This document shows, in pieces, positions 37,901 to 51,400 of a stretch of DNA of 64,000 nucleotides; position 1 is the stretch's first letter, and the number at the start of each line of letters is the position of its first letter. The notes under the pieces are model-generated. The model ran no database searches, was not told where the DNA came from, and was given only the letters and a program-made list of their open reading frames with translations. Origin of the DNA: Ptiloglossa arizonensis (taxonomy: Eukaryota > Arthropoda > Insecta > Hymenoptera > Colletidae); NCBI RefSeq assembly GCF_051014685.1, contig NC_135055.1, positions 15,736,001-15,800,000 on the forward strand, in the 5' to 3' direction. The translations under genes and the position numbers were made by a program.

Positions 37901-40900
37901 GGTTTGTTGCCACTTCTTTTGTTTCTCCCACAGGGAAAGTTCCTCCGCGGTCTGCGCCAAGTATTTATTCATCATTTCACTTACCCAACGCCTAACTGGA
38001 TAACAGAGCCCGGATGTACAAATGGAAAAATTCTTTATACAGACAGGTGTATTCTTTGCACGATCGTGCGGTGTATTCGTTTTATACACAATCGTGTAAC
38101 GAACACGCAAAATAAGAAAAATTAATTTCCGATCGTGTTCATCGAGAACACCTTTTCATTTGTTTCGCGAGTTCTATTAGCCAGTTAAGTCTTCGTCCAC
38201 GATTCAGAGAGATACTACGGGTCTGAATGACACGTGTTCCGATGTACCATGGTTGTCAGACACCCTGTATATAAATTGTCATATGTCGAGCGGATATCTT
38301 CCGCATTACCTTGGCTCTCTTCGTTTCCTGTGCCAAATATTCCCGATCCAGTTGAACTCGCGCCTTCTCCAGCTCCTCTTCCAAACTTTTCACTTTACGC
38401 TCGAGCTGAGTTTCGCGCTGCGAGGCTTTCTTCTCCTGCGACTTCACAGCCATGTATCTGCGACAAGAACGATCGATCGCGAACGTGGTTTCGTTCGAAC
38501 AGTGCAAAACCAAGTACCAAGCGGGTGAAAAATAATATTTTCCCAACCTGCGACTCAATTGTTGCTTCAACTCGGAGATCTCGTGTTTGTACGTTTTCTC
38601 CTTCTCCAGCAACGATTGCAATTGTTTACGAGCGACGTCCGTCTGCGATTGTTGCTGCGACTGGTCGCGATTGAACGCCAACGTGATTTCGTGCGTCTTC
38701 CTTTCCGACTCGTTGTGAGTTAAGGCTCGTTGAGACCTGCTCGCCGACTCCATCAATTCGACTTCGTTCTGGGTACGGTAACAACAAAGAGAGTTCAACT
38801 TTGTAAGGCTACCGTGCTCTGAGAGTACTTCAGTTTTTTTACTCCCCACGGATAGGTACCTGTAGTTGCTGGCAGGCAAGACCGAGCTCGTGAATTTTGT
38901 CGTCCTTCTCCTGCAGCTCCTTCATCAACGAAATGTTCCCTTTCGTGAGCAGCATACGATTCTCGGCCAACTGTTTCCGTAGCATGTCAACCTCGGTTTG
39001 CCACTTTTTCAGCTCCCCACGGTAACTCTCCAGTTCGCTTTTGTGCTGTTCCTCGAGTCTGCCGAGTAAGAAGCGTTTACTTTAACAGTTCCGCTCGCGA
39101 GAGGCCAAATAGAGGCGTGTTCCTTTCCATATTCTTTAACCGAGGCTGAGTTCGGACGAGCGAGACATTTTTCGTTGCATCTTCGCGAAAGTGTCGCCAA
39201 TAAACGGGCAAAGTCCTCCCGATGAAAACGAGTCCAAACACGACCAGATTCGGACTATTTTTAATCTTACGTGATCAATTTTTCGAAAACGATTCGAACG
39301 GAGCAGGGGTTCTCAACGTTCCTCTATTTTCGGTGGCTTTAATAGCCGAGCGGTTTTATTTATCTCGGTTTCGATCACTCGGTAACTTCTTGGAGACTCC
39401 AGTGAACCAAAAGTTGGATTAATTTTTCGGTTTTTTAAATAATTAAATACGAACGATTTAACGTTTCGAAAACGTCGGTTGTTGGAAAATACGAGATCTC
39501 TACGTGGGTGTTTTAACGTTCGTAGGTGTTCCTCCTAAAAAGAAATTTGAAATATCCCGTGGCGCTCGGTTTGAGAACCACTGGGACAACGTGGAATTAG
39601 AAGTAGTCCGGTCGTGTTTGGACTCATTTTAATCGGGAGAACATCGCCTATTCGTTTCCAACACTTTCGCGAACGTACGACGAATCTGAAAACGTATCGG
39701 TAAAAGAAATTTCACCTCGCGTACGATAAAAATCGCCCATAATAAATAAACCGAAACTGACTCGGTTTGTGACTCGGGTTTCGCCCAAGGCAGGATGAAA
39801 TTGTTTCTGACAAATGGAAGATCCTGCGCTCCGAAGGTCGTTCCTCGTCGACTCACCTTTCCCTCATACGATCCATGTGTTTCAGTCTCTCGTCGGCTAA
39901 CAGATGCCAGCGATCGCTCAACTCTTTGGTGATGTTCAGATCCGCCTCCAGGTTCGAGACTTTTTCGTGAAGTCTCGCCACCTCCTCGGCTTGCATCGCG
40001 TTATTCTTGGCGACAATTTTCACCACGACCTCCTCCGCTTTGTCAGCCGTGAAATTGTCCGGATCGGGGGTCGCTTCGCTACTTTGTCGCGCGTTCTTGC
40101 GTTCCTCGTTCCGCATCGACTGTACACGTACGTGCAAACTCTTGATCTCTTCCTGCAGCCGAGCAGCGGCTTTGCTGTGCTCGTCTCTGTCCTCCTTCAG
40201 TAGATTCTGATACCTGACTATGGTCTCCTCCTTCTGACCGACAAGTTTCTGTAAACTGTTTATCGTCGACTTCAGGGCAAGTTTGTCGCTGCTGTCGACG
40301 CTCGGTTGCTGCAACTGAGAGAGCCTGCACTCCTCCAACAGTTTTTCCTTCTCGGTTAATTGCGAATCCTTGTTTTCTATCGTTTTGCTCAATACCTCCG
40401 TCCTCCTTTGGTACTCCGCTATCTGCGATTCGTACTTGACTAATGTCGCGGTCCGTTCGGAGGCGAGTTTTAAAGTCTGACTTAATTGCTCGCGAAGCAA
40501 GGACAGCTCGTGTTCCCTGTTCTTCTCCGTCTCTCTATCCTCCTCCATTGTCCGTCCTCCTTGCTCGGGCTCCATTAGTTTATCTTCTTGCTCTATTTCT
40601 ACGTCCTTGTGTTCCGTTCCTTTGGTCTGTTCGATTTTCTTCTCCCACGAAGCTGATTCTCCTTCTAGCCCCATTTTTCCCAACGGTGAGGCAGTCTGGA
40701 CCTCAACTTCGCTCGTGTCCTTCTTATCCAGGCAACATGTATACGGATCGGTTTGTATTTCCCAGGATTGGGTCAACGTGGTCGCTTGGACCGATTCGTG
40801 TTTATTTTCAAGGGACACCGGACTCGTTCCCGTGTTCCGCGTGTCAACTTTCGCTTCTTGGTCCTGCCCTTTGGTCCAGATCTTCTGAAGTTGTATCATG

Positions 40901-43900
40901 TCATGTTCCATGTTCGATGTGACCGACTCGTACTCCACGAGTTTGTTATTGGCGATTTGTAACTCGTACTCCAGTTGGGTGATTTTTCGTTTGTACTTGA
41001 ACTCCTGGTTAATGATCATCAATGTTATAAAAAGTTGTAGAAATTTTTGTTCGAGAAACATGTAACCTTCGATCCTGTTGTTCGAATCCACTTGCTCTCG
41101 AAGGAGTTTCACATGCTATCGTAGAATGATACATCGTATTCGCGAGAAAATTGAGAATCGTTTCAGATCAAGTAGATTGAACCGGGTTAATGATAATTTT
41201 TACGATCGAGAATTATTATTTAGAGAGTGAACGTACGTTTAACGTGTACTGCGAATATTCCGAAAAACGCTGCACAATATCCTGGACGTTGTTACTTCCG
41301 ATCTGTTGTTCTAAAATATCCTTCAAGCTTTCGACAATCTGCAGACGATTGGTTAACACTTCTTGTTGCAACTTGGCACTTTCGTGGCAATCTTTTGCGT
41401 TTTTTAACTCAGAATCAATATTCTGTCGCTCGTCCCTCAATTTCAAGGATAACGATATTATTCTATCTAAAGCACTGAGCGAACTGGAACCTGCATACTG
41501 ATTCTGTAAAAACTCTATAACACCTACGTACGTTCTGCAAATAAGTCCTAATTATTAAGGTGCGGGTTCCTATAATAGAAACAAAAATTGAATCTTCCCA
41601 AGCGGTAAACTACGACGTTTGAAGCATTAATTTAAAAAATGTACATACATATACGTTCGAGAATCAAGGACGACCTTGAAACAACCTTCAAAAATTCATA
41701 AAGAAATAGAATAATTTTCGTACGATAATTTGAAACAATAATTCAAAATTTAATTTTTTTAAGAAAAACTTTTCTAATCTATTATTACAGATAATCATTG
41801 CAAACCGATTGATTTGACTTTCCTCTAATTCTTTTATAAAATTATTATGAGTTCAATAACATTGCTATGTTACACGCTCTTAGATATTAAAATTTTAATC
41901 ATTGCATAATAATATTGCACCAAGACTGCTCTATTTGTCTATAATTGTTTAAGGTACATTTAAGGTAATCTTGAATTCTTTAAATGACGATTTAGTTGTT
42001 ACTTCGAGCAACACGTTCATATTTTGAAGCTGTATTTCATCGAATTGTTCGCACGTATAATTAAACATTCCCAATTCGAAAACAAGTATTAAAACATTTA
42101 ACTGGATGATCTCACCGTGCACGGTTTCAGTTTCACGAATTGCCGCTAGGGAAGAAGAACCCAGTTGGCAAAAATAATTTCACCTGCAACGTGTTTCGCA
42201 TTGTTTACGACAATCTTGCGCGTAAGCTCGCAATCCTTCGCACGTAGTCCTCGACTTGTCGAGCTCCTCCTGCAAACAGGACACCTCGTTCTCCAGTCTA
42301 GTATTCCGAGCGTTCAGCTCCATTTCCGACATTTTTCTGCCCGCCAGTTCGAAGTCCAACCTCGAAATCGTCGCTTTGTCTTCGCTGGCGGCCTGCAAAT
42401 CCAAAATCTGATGCCTCAGACTGTCCAACTCCATTGTCTTCAACGTGTTCAACGAATACTGTCGTTCAGCCTCCTCTTGAGCGATCTGCAGCAACTTCGT
42501 CAATTTCTCGTTCGCCATCTTCAACTCGGCGTTGTTCTCTTTCAATTCCTGCATTTTATTATCGTCCACTGGCTCGATCTTCTCGAAACAGATGTCTCTC
42601 GATAGTCTCTTGTGAAAGACGATCAACTCCTCCTGCAGTTCGCACTTGGCGGCAGCCATTTCTTTCACGTTCTCCTCGCACTTGGACAACTGACCCTGCA
42701 AGATTTCGTGCAAGCTGGTCACATGCTCGGCCCGTTGCTTCTCGTGCAACTCGTTGACCTTTGCTTCTTTCAACTGACGCGCCAAGTCCTCCTCGCTCGC
42801 GCAACTGAAATCTCTCTGCAACAATTCCGTCAGTTGGTTCTTCTCTTGCCTCAGTGATTCCAATTCCTTTCTCAATGTCTGCGTCTCCGTGTTATCGTTT
42901 CGCGACGTCACGTTTTTCTCGAGCAGATCGCGAAACCGTACGCACATCTCGTCGTGCTTCTCCTTCAGTTCGTCGTACATTGTCCTGCTGATCGAATTGG
43001 CCAAGTTACTTTGCAGCGTTGAAATCTCCCGCTCGAGAATCGCGTTGTGCTTGTTCGCGTCGGCGTGCGCTCTTCTCAAGTACGTCTCGTTCTTTATTGC
43101 CTCTTTTTGGTCACGATACGCTTTCGTAGCTTCTTTGTTCAACAACTGACGCAGTACAGCGTTCTTCCTGTTCGCGACGAGGACCTCGCCGGCGGATTCC
43201 GCGTACTCCTTAACTTTGACAGCGAAAGCCTTTCGTACCTCGTCCTCGCTCTGCTCTAAAATCTTCGAGCTCTGCTCGTAAACTTCGAGCTGCAACTTCA
43301 ACTTCTCGATCTCCGTCCGCAGTTCGTCGTTTTGTCGCATCAACGAGTCCTTCTGGTTCTCCCACTCGTCCGCCTCGTTCGAGTACGCTTCTTGCAACCT
43401 TTTCATCTCGGTGAGACACATCGCCGTTTTTTCGCCATCGGACTCTTCCGCGTACAATCTCTCGATGTCCATGTTTCTGTTCAAGGCCAGTGTCTGAAAC
43501 ACCTTGTCCTTTCTCTGCAGCTCCTTTCTGCAATCATTTTTCTTAATCTTAGACTTTCGATTCGTGTCTCTCGCTCGATCCGATACCAACACCGTAAGTG
43601 TACCTTAATTGTTTAAGCTGCCCCCTCAATTCGGCGTTACTGCCCTGCACAACGTTCAGATGTTCCTGCATTCTCATCGCCGGGTGGTACCAGCCAGCCA
43701 AATGTCTCACATCTAAAGCTTCTAACAATCTTTCTAACGTGCTAGACTGTACTTCCACCGTGCTTTTACCTGAGATATCAAACAGTTAAGTACACACGAG
43801 CCGTTTATAGATGCTACGATATGAAATTTACCGAGGATCTCTTGCAGTCGATCTAATTGTTCGTGAACGTGGTTAATATATACGTGATGTTTTACAGTTC

Positions 43901-46617
43901 TTGTGTGTGTTAAGGATAGATTGAAAATAAAGAGCGTCGGATTGTATCCTTGCGTGAATAGAAGGAAAAAGTCAGTGCATCGTTAAAGTACCATTAAAAT
44001 TAGCGAAAATTCACCGTCTTGATTACGTATACTGTCCAATATTTCATGCATGCCCGTTCTGAGAGCTTCGTTCTCTTCCAAGACTACTTGCATGTCCTGT
44101 TGCATGATCACATTAGGATACAAGGATTGAAGTTCAGTTTCTGACAATTTAGTAGAATGTAAAAATTCAGTACTGCCGTTTGCAGCGCTGTCCGAGAAGT
44201 CTAACACTTTCGAAGTTTTAGTCAGTTTGTATTTTAATACCCTTATCTAAAAAACGTGCACGGTTAATGAAAGACTTTCGTGTTGGTTAATCGATAAAAA
44301 TCCGGCGCGTATAAATGTCTCCTTCTTACGTCCGATTTCATTTCCAAATTTTCTTCGACCAATATTCTATTTTGTTGCATTAGTCCTTCTAATTTCTTTG
44401 CTTCCTTTTTACGTTTTTCTAAAACACTCTGTACCGAAACTGATTCGTCTTCTGGAATTCCCAGCTTTTCTCTAGATTTTATATTATCAGCATTTATTTT
44501 TTTTTTTTTTTTTTAATTTCAGTGGACGACGGGAAGAATGAATGTATAATTACCTAAGCGCTATGATTTCCATTTCTTGATACGAATTTAACATTTCCAG
44601 TTTGTTAACGACATTAATTAAATCTTTTATGTGCCCGCTTTTATCCTTCTGATCAGCTTGTAATATTTTTATTTCGTTAAGTGCATCTGTCAGCCCTTGA
44701 TTCTCATCCTCATATTTTCCCAATGTCGCTAATACCTCACACAACTGAATGAAAACAAGTTGTTAAGAATTGAAATCATATTTATTAAACAGAAAATGTA
44801 CGTTAAACTGACTTTACTGGTTCTTAATTCAGCATCTTCTTCTGCCTCTGTCAATTTAATTTGCAAATTTGATATTTGCTCGTTTGCATCTTGCAATTTT
44901 TTTAGCAGATCTTTATGCTCTTTCTTTTTGCCATTCTTCCCAATCCTACATGAAATGTTAACAAAACATCGATAAATCAAAATCTGCTACAGTATCTTTA
45001 TTCGTTATTAATAATGATGTACATACTTTTGTGCATCTGTTTTTAACTTTTCTATGTGAGTGGCACTTTCATTAATTTCAACTACAGCCTCAGAAAGCTT
45101 TGTTTTCAATTCAGTTATAATTTTATCGCGAAGTTCTAATTCTTCATTTAAATGAATAATTTCAGATCTATTCTGCTCTTTAACAGATACCATAGACTGC
45201 ATAATCGACTGTGACAAATTTTCTCGTAGACGTTCTATTTCGGCATCTTTTTTGTCCAATATTACCTAATAAATTTTTGATACAATGAAATGTACGAAGA
45301 ATTTAACGACATCCTTTGAAAGAGATGTAAATTACTGTTACAGGTACCTTCCATTCGTTAATTCTAGTGTCAATCGCTGCACCAAAGTCATCTATTACTT
45401 TATCCCTATCTATTTGCTGAGCATTTACTTCCTCAATTTGAGCAATTAGCGCAGCATTTTCACGTTCTAAATACGATATTTTTTCTGAAAGCAGAGACCC
45501 TTTCAATGTAATTGTGAAATCACATACATTAAAGATATAAGCAAATAAAATATTTTATATTATAACCTTTGCTTTCTATGAATTTAGTCTGAGCAGAAGA
45601 TAAGTCTCCTGTCATTTCGTTCATCTTTTCCGTTGCATCTTCCATTTCTTGCGATAATGTTGTTAATTGCTCTTTTAAAATTACATTATCCTTTTCTATA
45701 TTCTAAAGAATTATGCAAACATACCGATATATAAACAAACCATTTCAATGATGCTTTATTTCTACCTGATCTTACCTCTAGTTCTGTCATAAGAATTTTA
45801 ATCTTTTTATTTTTTCCTTGTAATTCATCATTATAATCAATGCTTTCCGATACATCCAAATGCTTGAAATGATAGATCTAATTAGCTTTGTCAGTGATAT
45901 AAATATGTATGTATTAAAATTAAAGAATTCATTGTTTATCTTACTTTAGACATATCACCGGTTTCATGTTCTTTACCAGATGTATCCCAATCTACGATAT
46001 GAAATATATAAGTAATTCTTTTAATAGTCTTATACTTGACAAGTAAAATTGTCTAATAGAACAGCTAAGTACTCTATGAATAAATGACTCGATGCTAAAG
46101 TTTATTTCAAAAACAGCATACATTTTTTACCTTTCTTTTTACGTTTAGCAGGCTCAGGTTTTAATGAAGACATAGTTTCTTTTAATTTACCACATTCTAA
46201 GAGTAATGACTCTACCTATTGAGAAAATTATTTGTAGAATAACATATTATTTCATTCCTTGATACAAATTCTGAATTATCTATTAAAATACTTCACAATG
46301 TCAAAATGGAAATGTTTGATCGTAGAACAATTAAAAAGTATATTTTCTTTTATTAAACAACCATTACATAGATAACAATAGAAACATTCTATTAATAATA
46401 ATTCGTAACACCAAAAATATAGAATAGTTATTTTTACTTGATTGTCTTTGTATTGTAGTATTTCTTGAGAGAGTTTCATTAGAACTCGTAGGTTATGTAG
46501 GTTATTAATTTCATCAACATCGCAACTAATCATAGCAGGGTAAAGATCCTCCATATCATCATCCGTTAATGATGATGGATCTATAGATAATATTCGTTCC
46601 CAATCGGTGCGACCCAT
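34968..46617 (-). CDS. Cep290: Centrosomal protein CEP290 (ciliary transition zone)
   Basis: Long coiled-coil protein of the ciliary transition zone; in insects it is needed for cilia of sensory neurons and sperm. Exons, 5' to 3' on the minus strand: 46617-46438, 46215-46131, 45991-45945, 45862-45776, 45702-45567, 45484-45348, 45265-45027, 44945-44813, 44744-44554, 44471-44330, 44246-44015, 43769-43604, 43527-42184, 41534-41237, 41115-41092 (tentative), 41004-39857, 39058-38860, 38768-38548, 38457-38310, 37951-37556, 36482-36316, 35672-35474, 35395-35135, 35042-34968. All phases close, giving about 2084 residues (human 2479, fly about 2000). Identity rests on ordered matches: N-terminal WERILSIDPSSL, REKLGIPED, KVNELHEKQRAEH, the EKQKKWQQTAEKLKEK block, ENFELRLELEKEKADVPRL, and the near-C-terminal LEMEKTIFTLKRIIEKL. 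Almost the entire protein is heptad coiled coil. Confidence 0.93.
37145..37291. mobile_element. Mariner-type MITE with TTGGGTTGTT termini
   Basis: A 147-bp element begins TTGGGTTGTTCAGAAAA and ends TCTCCAAACAACCCAA, with TA on both sides (37143-37144 and 37292-37293). It contains a poly(A) run of about 22 bp and no ORF. The interior from TCGTTTCGTTTTCCAAAAT to CGCTCTAAAAAAATC is related in reverse to 7168-7245. It sits in the CEP290 intron between exons 37556 and 36482. Confidence 0.75.
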
Positions 46618-48489
46618 TTTTTAGGAATTGTCACTAATTAACCTCACTATTACCAATCGACTGATCTGTTTGATGTTTACGAGTGACGCTTCTCGCAGTT
46701 ACCATGGTAACTTTGTTGTGAATACAAGCACTGACATCTAACGGACAATTTGATAAACTTAAAAATCCAAAATACATAATTTAAAAGTTTAAATTCCATT
46801 ACTGTTCTTTAGAAATCAAATTCTAAAATTATAATTTAAATCTTCAAAAATAAATATACATATCTTCACAGAATTAAGATGTAATAATCACAGACGAGAT
46901 ATATTTTATCAACCTCTATGCTTGCTTTTACAAAAGATTTTTGCAAAAAAATGTAGAAAAATGTATAAATTAATGGCAACGAGATAATTTAATTAATTTA
47001 AATTGACGAACATTGATATCTATCCCTCTTGCTTCAATGTTTTACTGCCCTTGCTAAAGAGACCTCTACTGCCATTCTGTATTCCTAATACTATCAGACC
47101 GTATCAAACAAGAAGATATAAGAAAAATTGGTAAATGCATCGTGTTCTATTCTCCTTTCTCCAGGTAGTTTAATTCAAAGACCTCTATTCTACATATGTT
47201 CCTATTAATCCCTTTGTTGTTCTGCCCGTACGTTCGGAACCTCACTGTTTTGTCCATACCTCGTATAAGCTGTTTCCATTATCTTATCTCTGTTGACCAA
47301 TGTTGAAACGTATCACGTTTCTTTGACTTGACTTTGATTCTTTGTTTACATTAGATAACATGCCGACCAAAGAATGATATTTCTCTTATTCTTGAAATCT
47401 ACATTGCAATCAAATCTGTTTTATTGATCATTAAAAATACACTCGTCGAATTTGCTTCGAATGAAATAAAAAAAACTCTATTTATACGTACGAATGAAAT
47501 CTTTTGTTAAATATAAATATATAAGTATATTATTAATAATAAATTTGGCTATATTAGTTCATAAAAAAATTAGAATATTTTTGTGACCACTTAGGGCCAA
47601 CTACGGCTAATTTCACAATTCGTGTGAGATATGAAAGTTTAAACTCTTGTTTCGTCATTCTTCTCATAAAATATAAGATACACATTACACAATAGGGGTT
47701 AAAGAATAAATCCTAAACTAAATGAAACTTATTGTTACGATACTTTCTAAGATCGATAGGTACACTACATTTATCTACTGCAGCGGTTGTTTGCGTATGC
47801 TAAATTCGCTACACTTAAAGGAAGAGGTCGCTCCAGAACAACGAGGTCAACCATTCCGTGAGGTCGGTATTTCAGATCGTATGACGTCACTCCCATGAGA
47901 TAAAATATTTTTATATTTTGTTCCTGATATCTACAACTACTTCCTCTGTGATTTAAATCTACTCTGAATTAGTAACAAGTCAACGAACTTCGGTACACTC
48001 GACCGTATTTGAATTTTCCGTTGAATCGAATTACTTAACGTAGCTGGAAAGTGATTGGACAACTTCTTGAAAATATATTAAAAATTATACACGTAAAACT
48101 ATATATCTTCCTTTCCGATACACGTAACACATTTACGTGTTGTTCTTACAGAATAAATAAATCACTGCCTCATAGTGCGAGAAAGAAATATAATTAGATA
48201 ACCTTCAAAAGAATTAGAATTATACGGACCATGATAGGTAGCTTGTTAAAAGGAACGTGGAAAGCATGTATCATCAGGGACACATAAAAACTCTCGTAGC
48301 GTTTCTTTAATCATGTGTAAACTATATACGCAATGACGCTTGTATCTTAATGAAGGCTGTTTACGAAATTCAAGTTAGGTCGAGCATGGGTGCTCGGACA
48401 TTTTTTCATACCGTATTGTATGTAAATAACTATTAAAAGATAAGAAGCCCTCAGTGTCGTCGCGCTTTTACGAGCAACGTTCATCGACG
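46618..48489. other. Shared upstream region between divergent CEP290 and BCKDHB
   Basis: About 1.9 kb separate the two start codons, which face away from each other. Apart from the X-box I see AT-rich sequence without TATA boxes or exons. Transcription start sites cannot be placed. Confidence 0.5.
46698..46711. promoter_or_regulatory. X-box (RFX binding site) of the CEP290 promoter
   Basis: GTTACCATGGTAAC is a perfect 14-bp palindrome fitting the RFX X-box consensus GTNRCC-N2-RGYAAC at every position. It lies 81 bp upstream of the CEP290 ATG. RFX factors drive ciliary genes in animals, usually through X-boxes within about 150 bp of the start codon, so both motif and position fit. Confidence 0.85.
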
Positions 48490-51400
48490 ATGATATTCAG
48501 TAAATTGTGTACGCGGTTCCTGAACGCTGGTGCGTCTCTAGCATTGAATTCCGTGGATAAATACGCGCGGTATGGAAATGTCAGGTGCATACATTTCACG
48601 TATTATGCGGATAATAGCACGGATACTTCCGGTAAGTGTGAGAATTTATCATTTTAATCGCGATGTCGTTGCACTCGATTAGAAAATGTGCGGTGGTAAC
48701 GAAGGGCGACTCGATAGGTACATAATTACACGTTGAAGGTAACGTTGTGTTCCTCGAACAAGATTATGCTCTGGATAAAAAGATTTAGATGCAGAGCTGG
48801 TCTTTGTCAATGCATTGTCCAAGATCAGACAATGTTCGCAGGGTCGTGATGTATCGAGTGAGGATAAATGAAACTTGATGTAATAATGTTTCATATTGCA
48901 GTTGAGACTGAAAAGGTGAATATGTATCAAGCGATAAACCAAGGACTACGAATCGCGTTAAAGGACGATCCCGATGCAGGTAATAATAATAGTTTCCTAA
49001 TCTAATATCTGGATTAAAGATAAATAGACGACCCGGAGAACATAAATAATATTTGTCCGTAAAAATTATTGAAATAACCGATTGTTGATTAGATTACCCA
49101 ATGGAAACGTTATAAAACGTTTTGCAATTGCGAAAACGTTCTGACGAAAACACAAATAACATTGTATCTTATCTTCGAAAAATAATTATATATTCATTGT
49201 AATACATGGTATTACTATATATTTCAGAGTATGTGATATTCATAAGTACATGTTACTTCATTCGAAACGATTTCATTATCAAGAAAGTAAGGTAACGCAT
49301 AAATTTTAAACAATATATAAACTATTCATATGTGAATATTTCACATTTTTTATAATCTATTTCTTCCACAAGAAAAACTTCGTTTCTCGTGTTACCAGAC
49401 TTATAATACACAGTATGGTAATGGTAGTATTTTATATAGGTGTATTGTTTAATTTGACTATTAATGAAAACTTAATTTTTGTTCACATTGATTGTATATG
49501 TTATCTAAATAATTATTTCTCACGATTAGTAATATTTGGCGAAGACGTGGCCTTTGGTGGTGTGTTTCGTTGCACGGTTGATCTTCAAAAAGAATTTGGT
49601 CGAGATCGAGTATTCAACACGCCTCTTTGCGAACAAGGAATCGCCGGATTCGGAATTGGCTTAGCTACTGCTGGTGTAACAGCGATCGCAGAAATTCAAT
49701 TCGCGGATTACATATTTCCTGCTTTCGATCAGGTAATTAACATTCCAAACAGAATTTATTTTTGCTCAACGAACAGTATGTAATTTAATAGAAATGTTCT
49801 AATTTGTATACGTGGAATTGTTTCACAATTTCATCGAATGTCTTATTTCACATCAGTGGAAATTTCTCCGTGGTGAAACAATAAGCTATGCTAACTTTTA
49901 TTTCTTACCCGCAGCTGGTAAATGAAGCAGCCAAGTTAAGATATAGAAGCGGCGGAGAATTCGACTGTGGTAAATTAACAATTCGAACACCATGTGGAGC
50001 TGTCGGCCATGGCGCCCTTTATCATTCTCAAAGTCCAGAAGCATATTTCGCGCATACACCGGGTTTGAAGGTGTGTTATACAAATAGTTGTTTCAGAGTA
50101 CTTATTTCTCGTTATTGTAGAACCGAAATTAAGATAATTCGTAAAAACCAAACAGCAAACGCGAAATATATTCCATACGTGCCATAAGAATGAATTATTT
50201 ACGAATTGTGAAATTAGCAATGGAAATTTCATTTGTTTGCGAATGAAAATTTGAAATATTCTATTTTTTTGATATTTTAATGTCTAAAGAGTAACTATAG
50301 AGCGCGTGTTCAATAAATTAAAGATTTCTTTAAGGTTTTCGGAATAAAAGTCACATATTTGTCAACCGTGAAACAGTGGATTCCACTGACGCACGAGTGT
50401 CGAAATGAAAATTGAGAATTATGTTCTTACCAGTGGGAAATTCAGGCAAATCGAAGTAAACGAGTGCAGCCGTCACAGAAATAGGATGTTTGCGATGTCA
50501 TTCAACACTCACACACTCGAAATTCTTGTAAAAATAACACGAAATTATGACACATCCTTTCACGACACTTCTCGTGCGAAAAGAAACCGCGTTTTGCTAA
50601 ATAACTACGGGGTTTACAAGGGTTAATGTGTGGACCGGAACGCTGATTGGCTGGAACATTCTAGTCGATTGAATAATATAAAAAATTCGTTTTATGAAAT
50701 ATTTTAATTCTCTTTTAATTTTAAAACAAAATGTCAATTACAATTACTTGTTCAATTTATTAATATTTTTAAAGCAATAATTTTAATTACCAGAATATTA
50801 TTATCCACGAAAAATACATTTAACCAATAGCAAACACTAACGGAAGTTGCATTCTTTTTACCACTTAAATCTCAAGAATACGTTCGTCAAAATAGAATCG
50901 GAAATGGAGAAAAATTTACGTCTCGAGTAATAACAGCTAAAAATATTGACACTTCGTTTCTAATATTTTTTCTAAAATTTTTTCGATGTTTCTCGGTAAA
51001 TAAATTGCTTTCTTACAAGGGTTAGTAATTATTCCATTATCTTGCGTCGATAGCCCATATTTCTTCTATTCTCCGACAGATGAGTGCACTATCGCGAATC
51101 GGAAAGAAACCGTTAGTGCGGATACGTCAAAGTAGAAGCAGCATTGTGTACGATGGGACGTTCTGGATAATTCGCTACAATTCTTCTATTTTATAATTTT
51201 CCATTGCCGCCGATACTTCTTCAAACTGCTTGCAAACGTAAACCCTTCAGATCGTGCACTGTTCGTCGATATATTACTGGATTAGGTGACCGCGAAATAG
51301 GTTATCGACGAGTAAACGCGAAATGTAAATACTTGTATAAGTATCGCAAGCGAATTTCTATGCTCAAGGATATCCTTCGCGCTGGTGCGTGTTAGCTATA

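Noticed and set aside
38250..38280. ACACCCTGTA block, with similar CAGGGTG words at about 21562 and 28800, as transposon ends
   Set aside because: Only 8-10 bases are shared, and no paired terminus or target duplication could be found.
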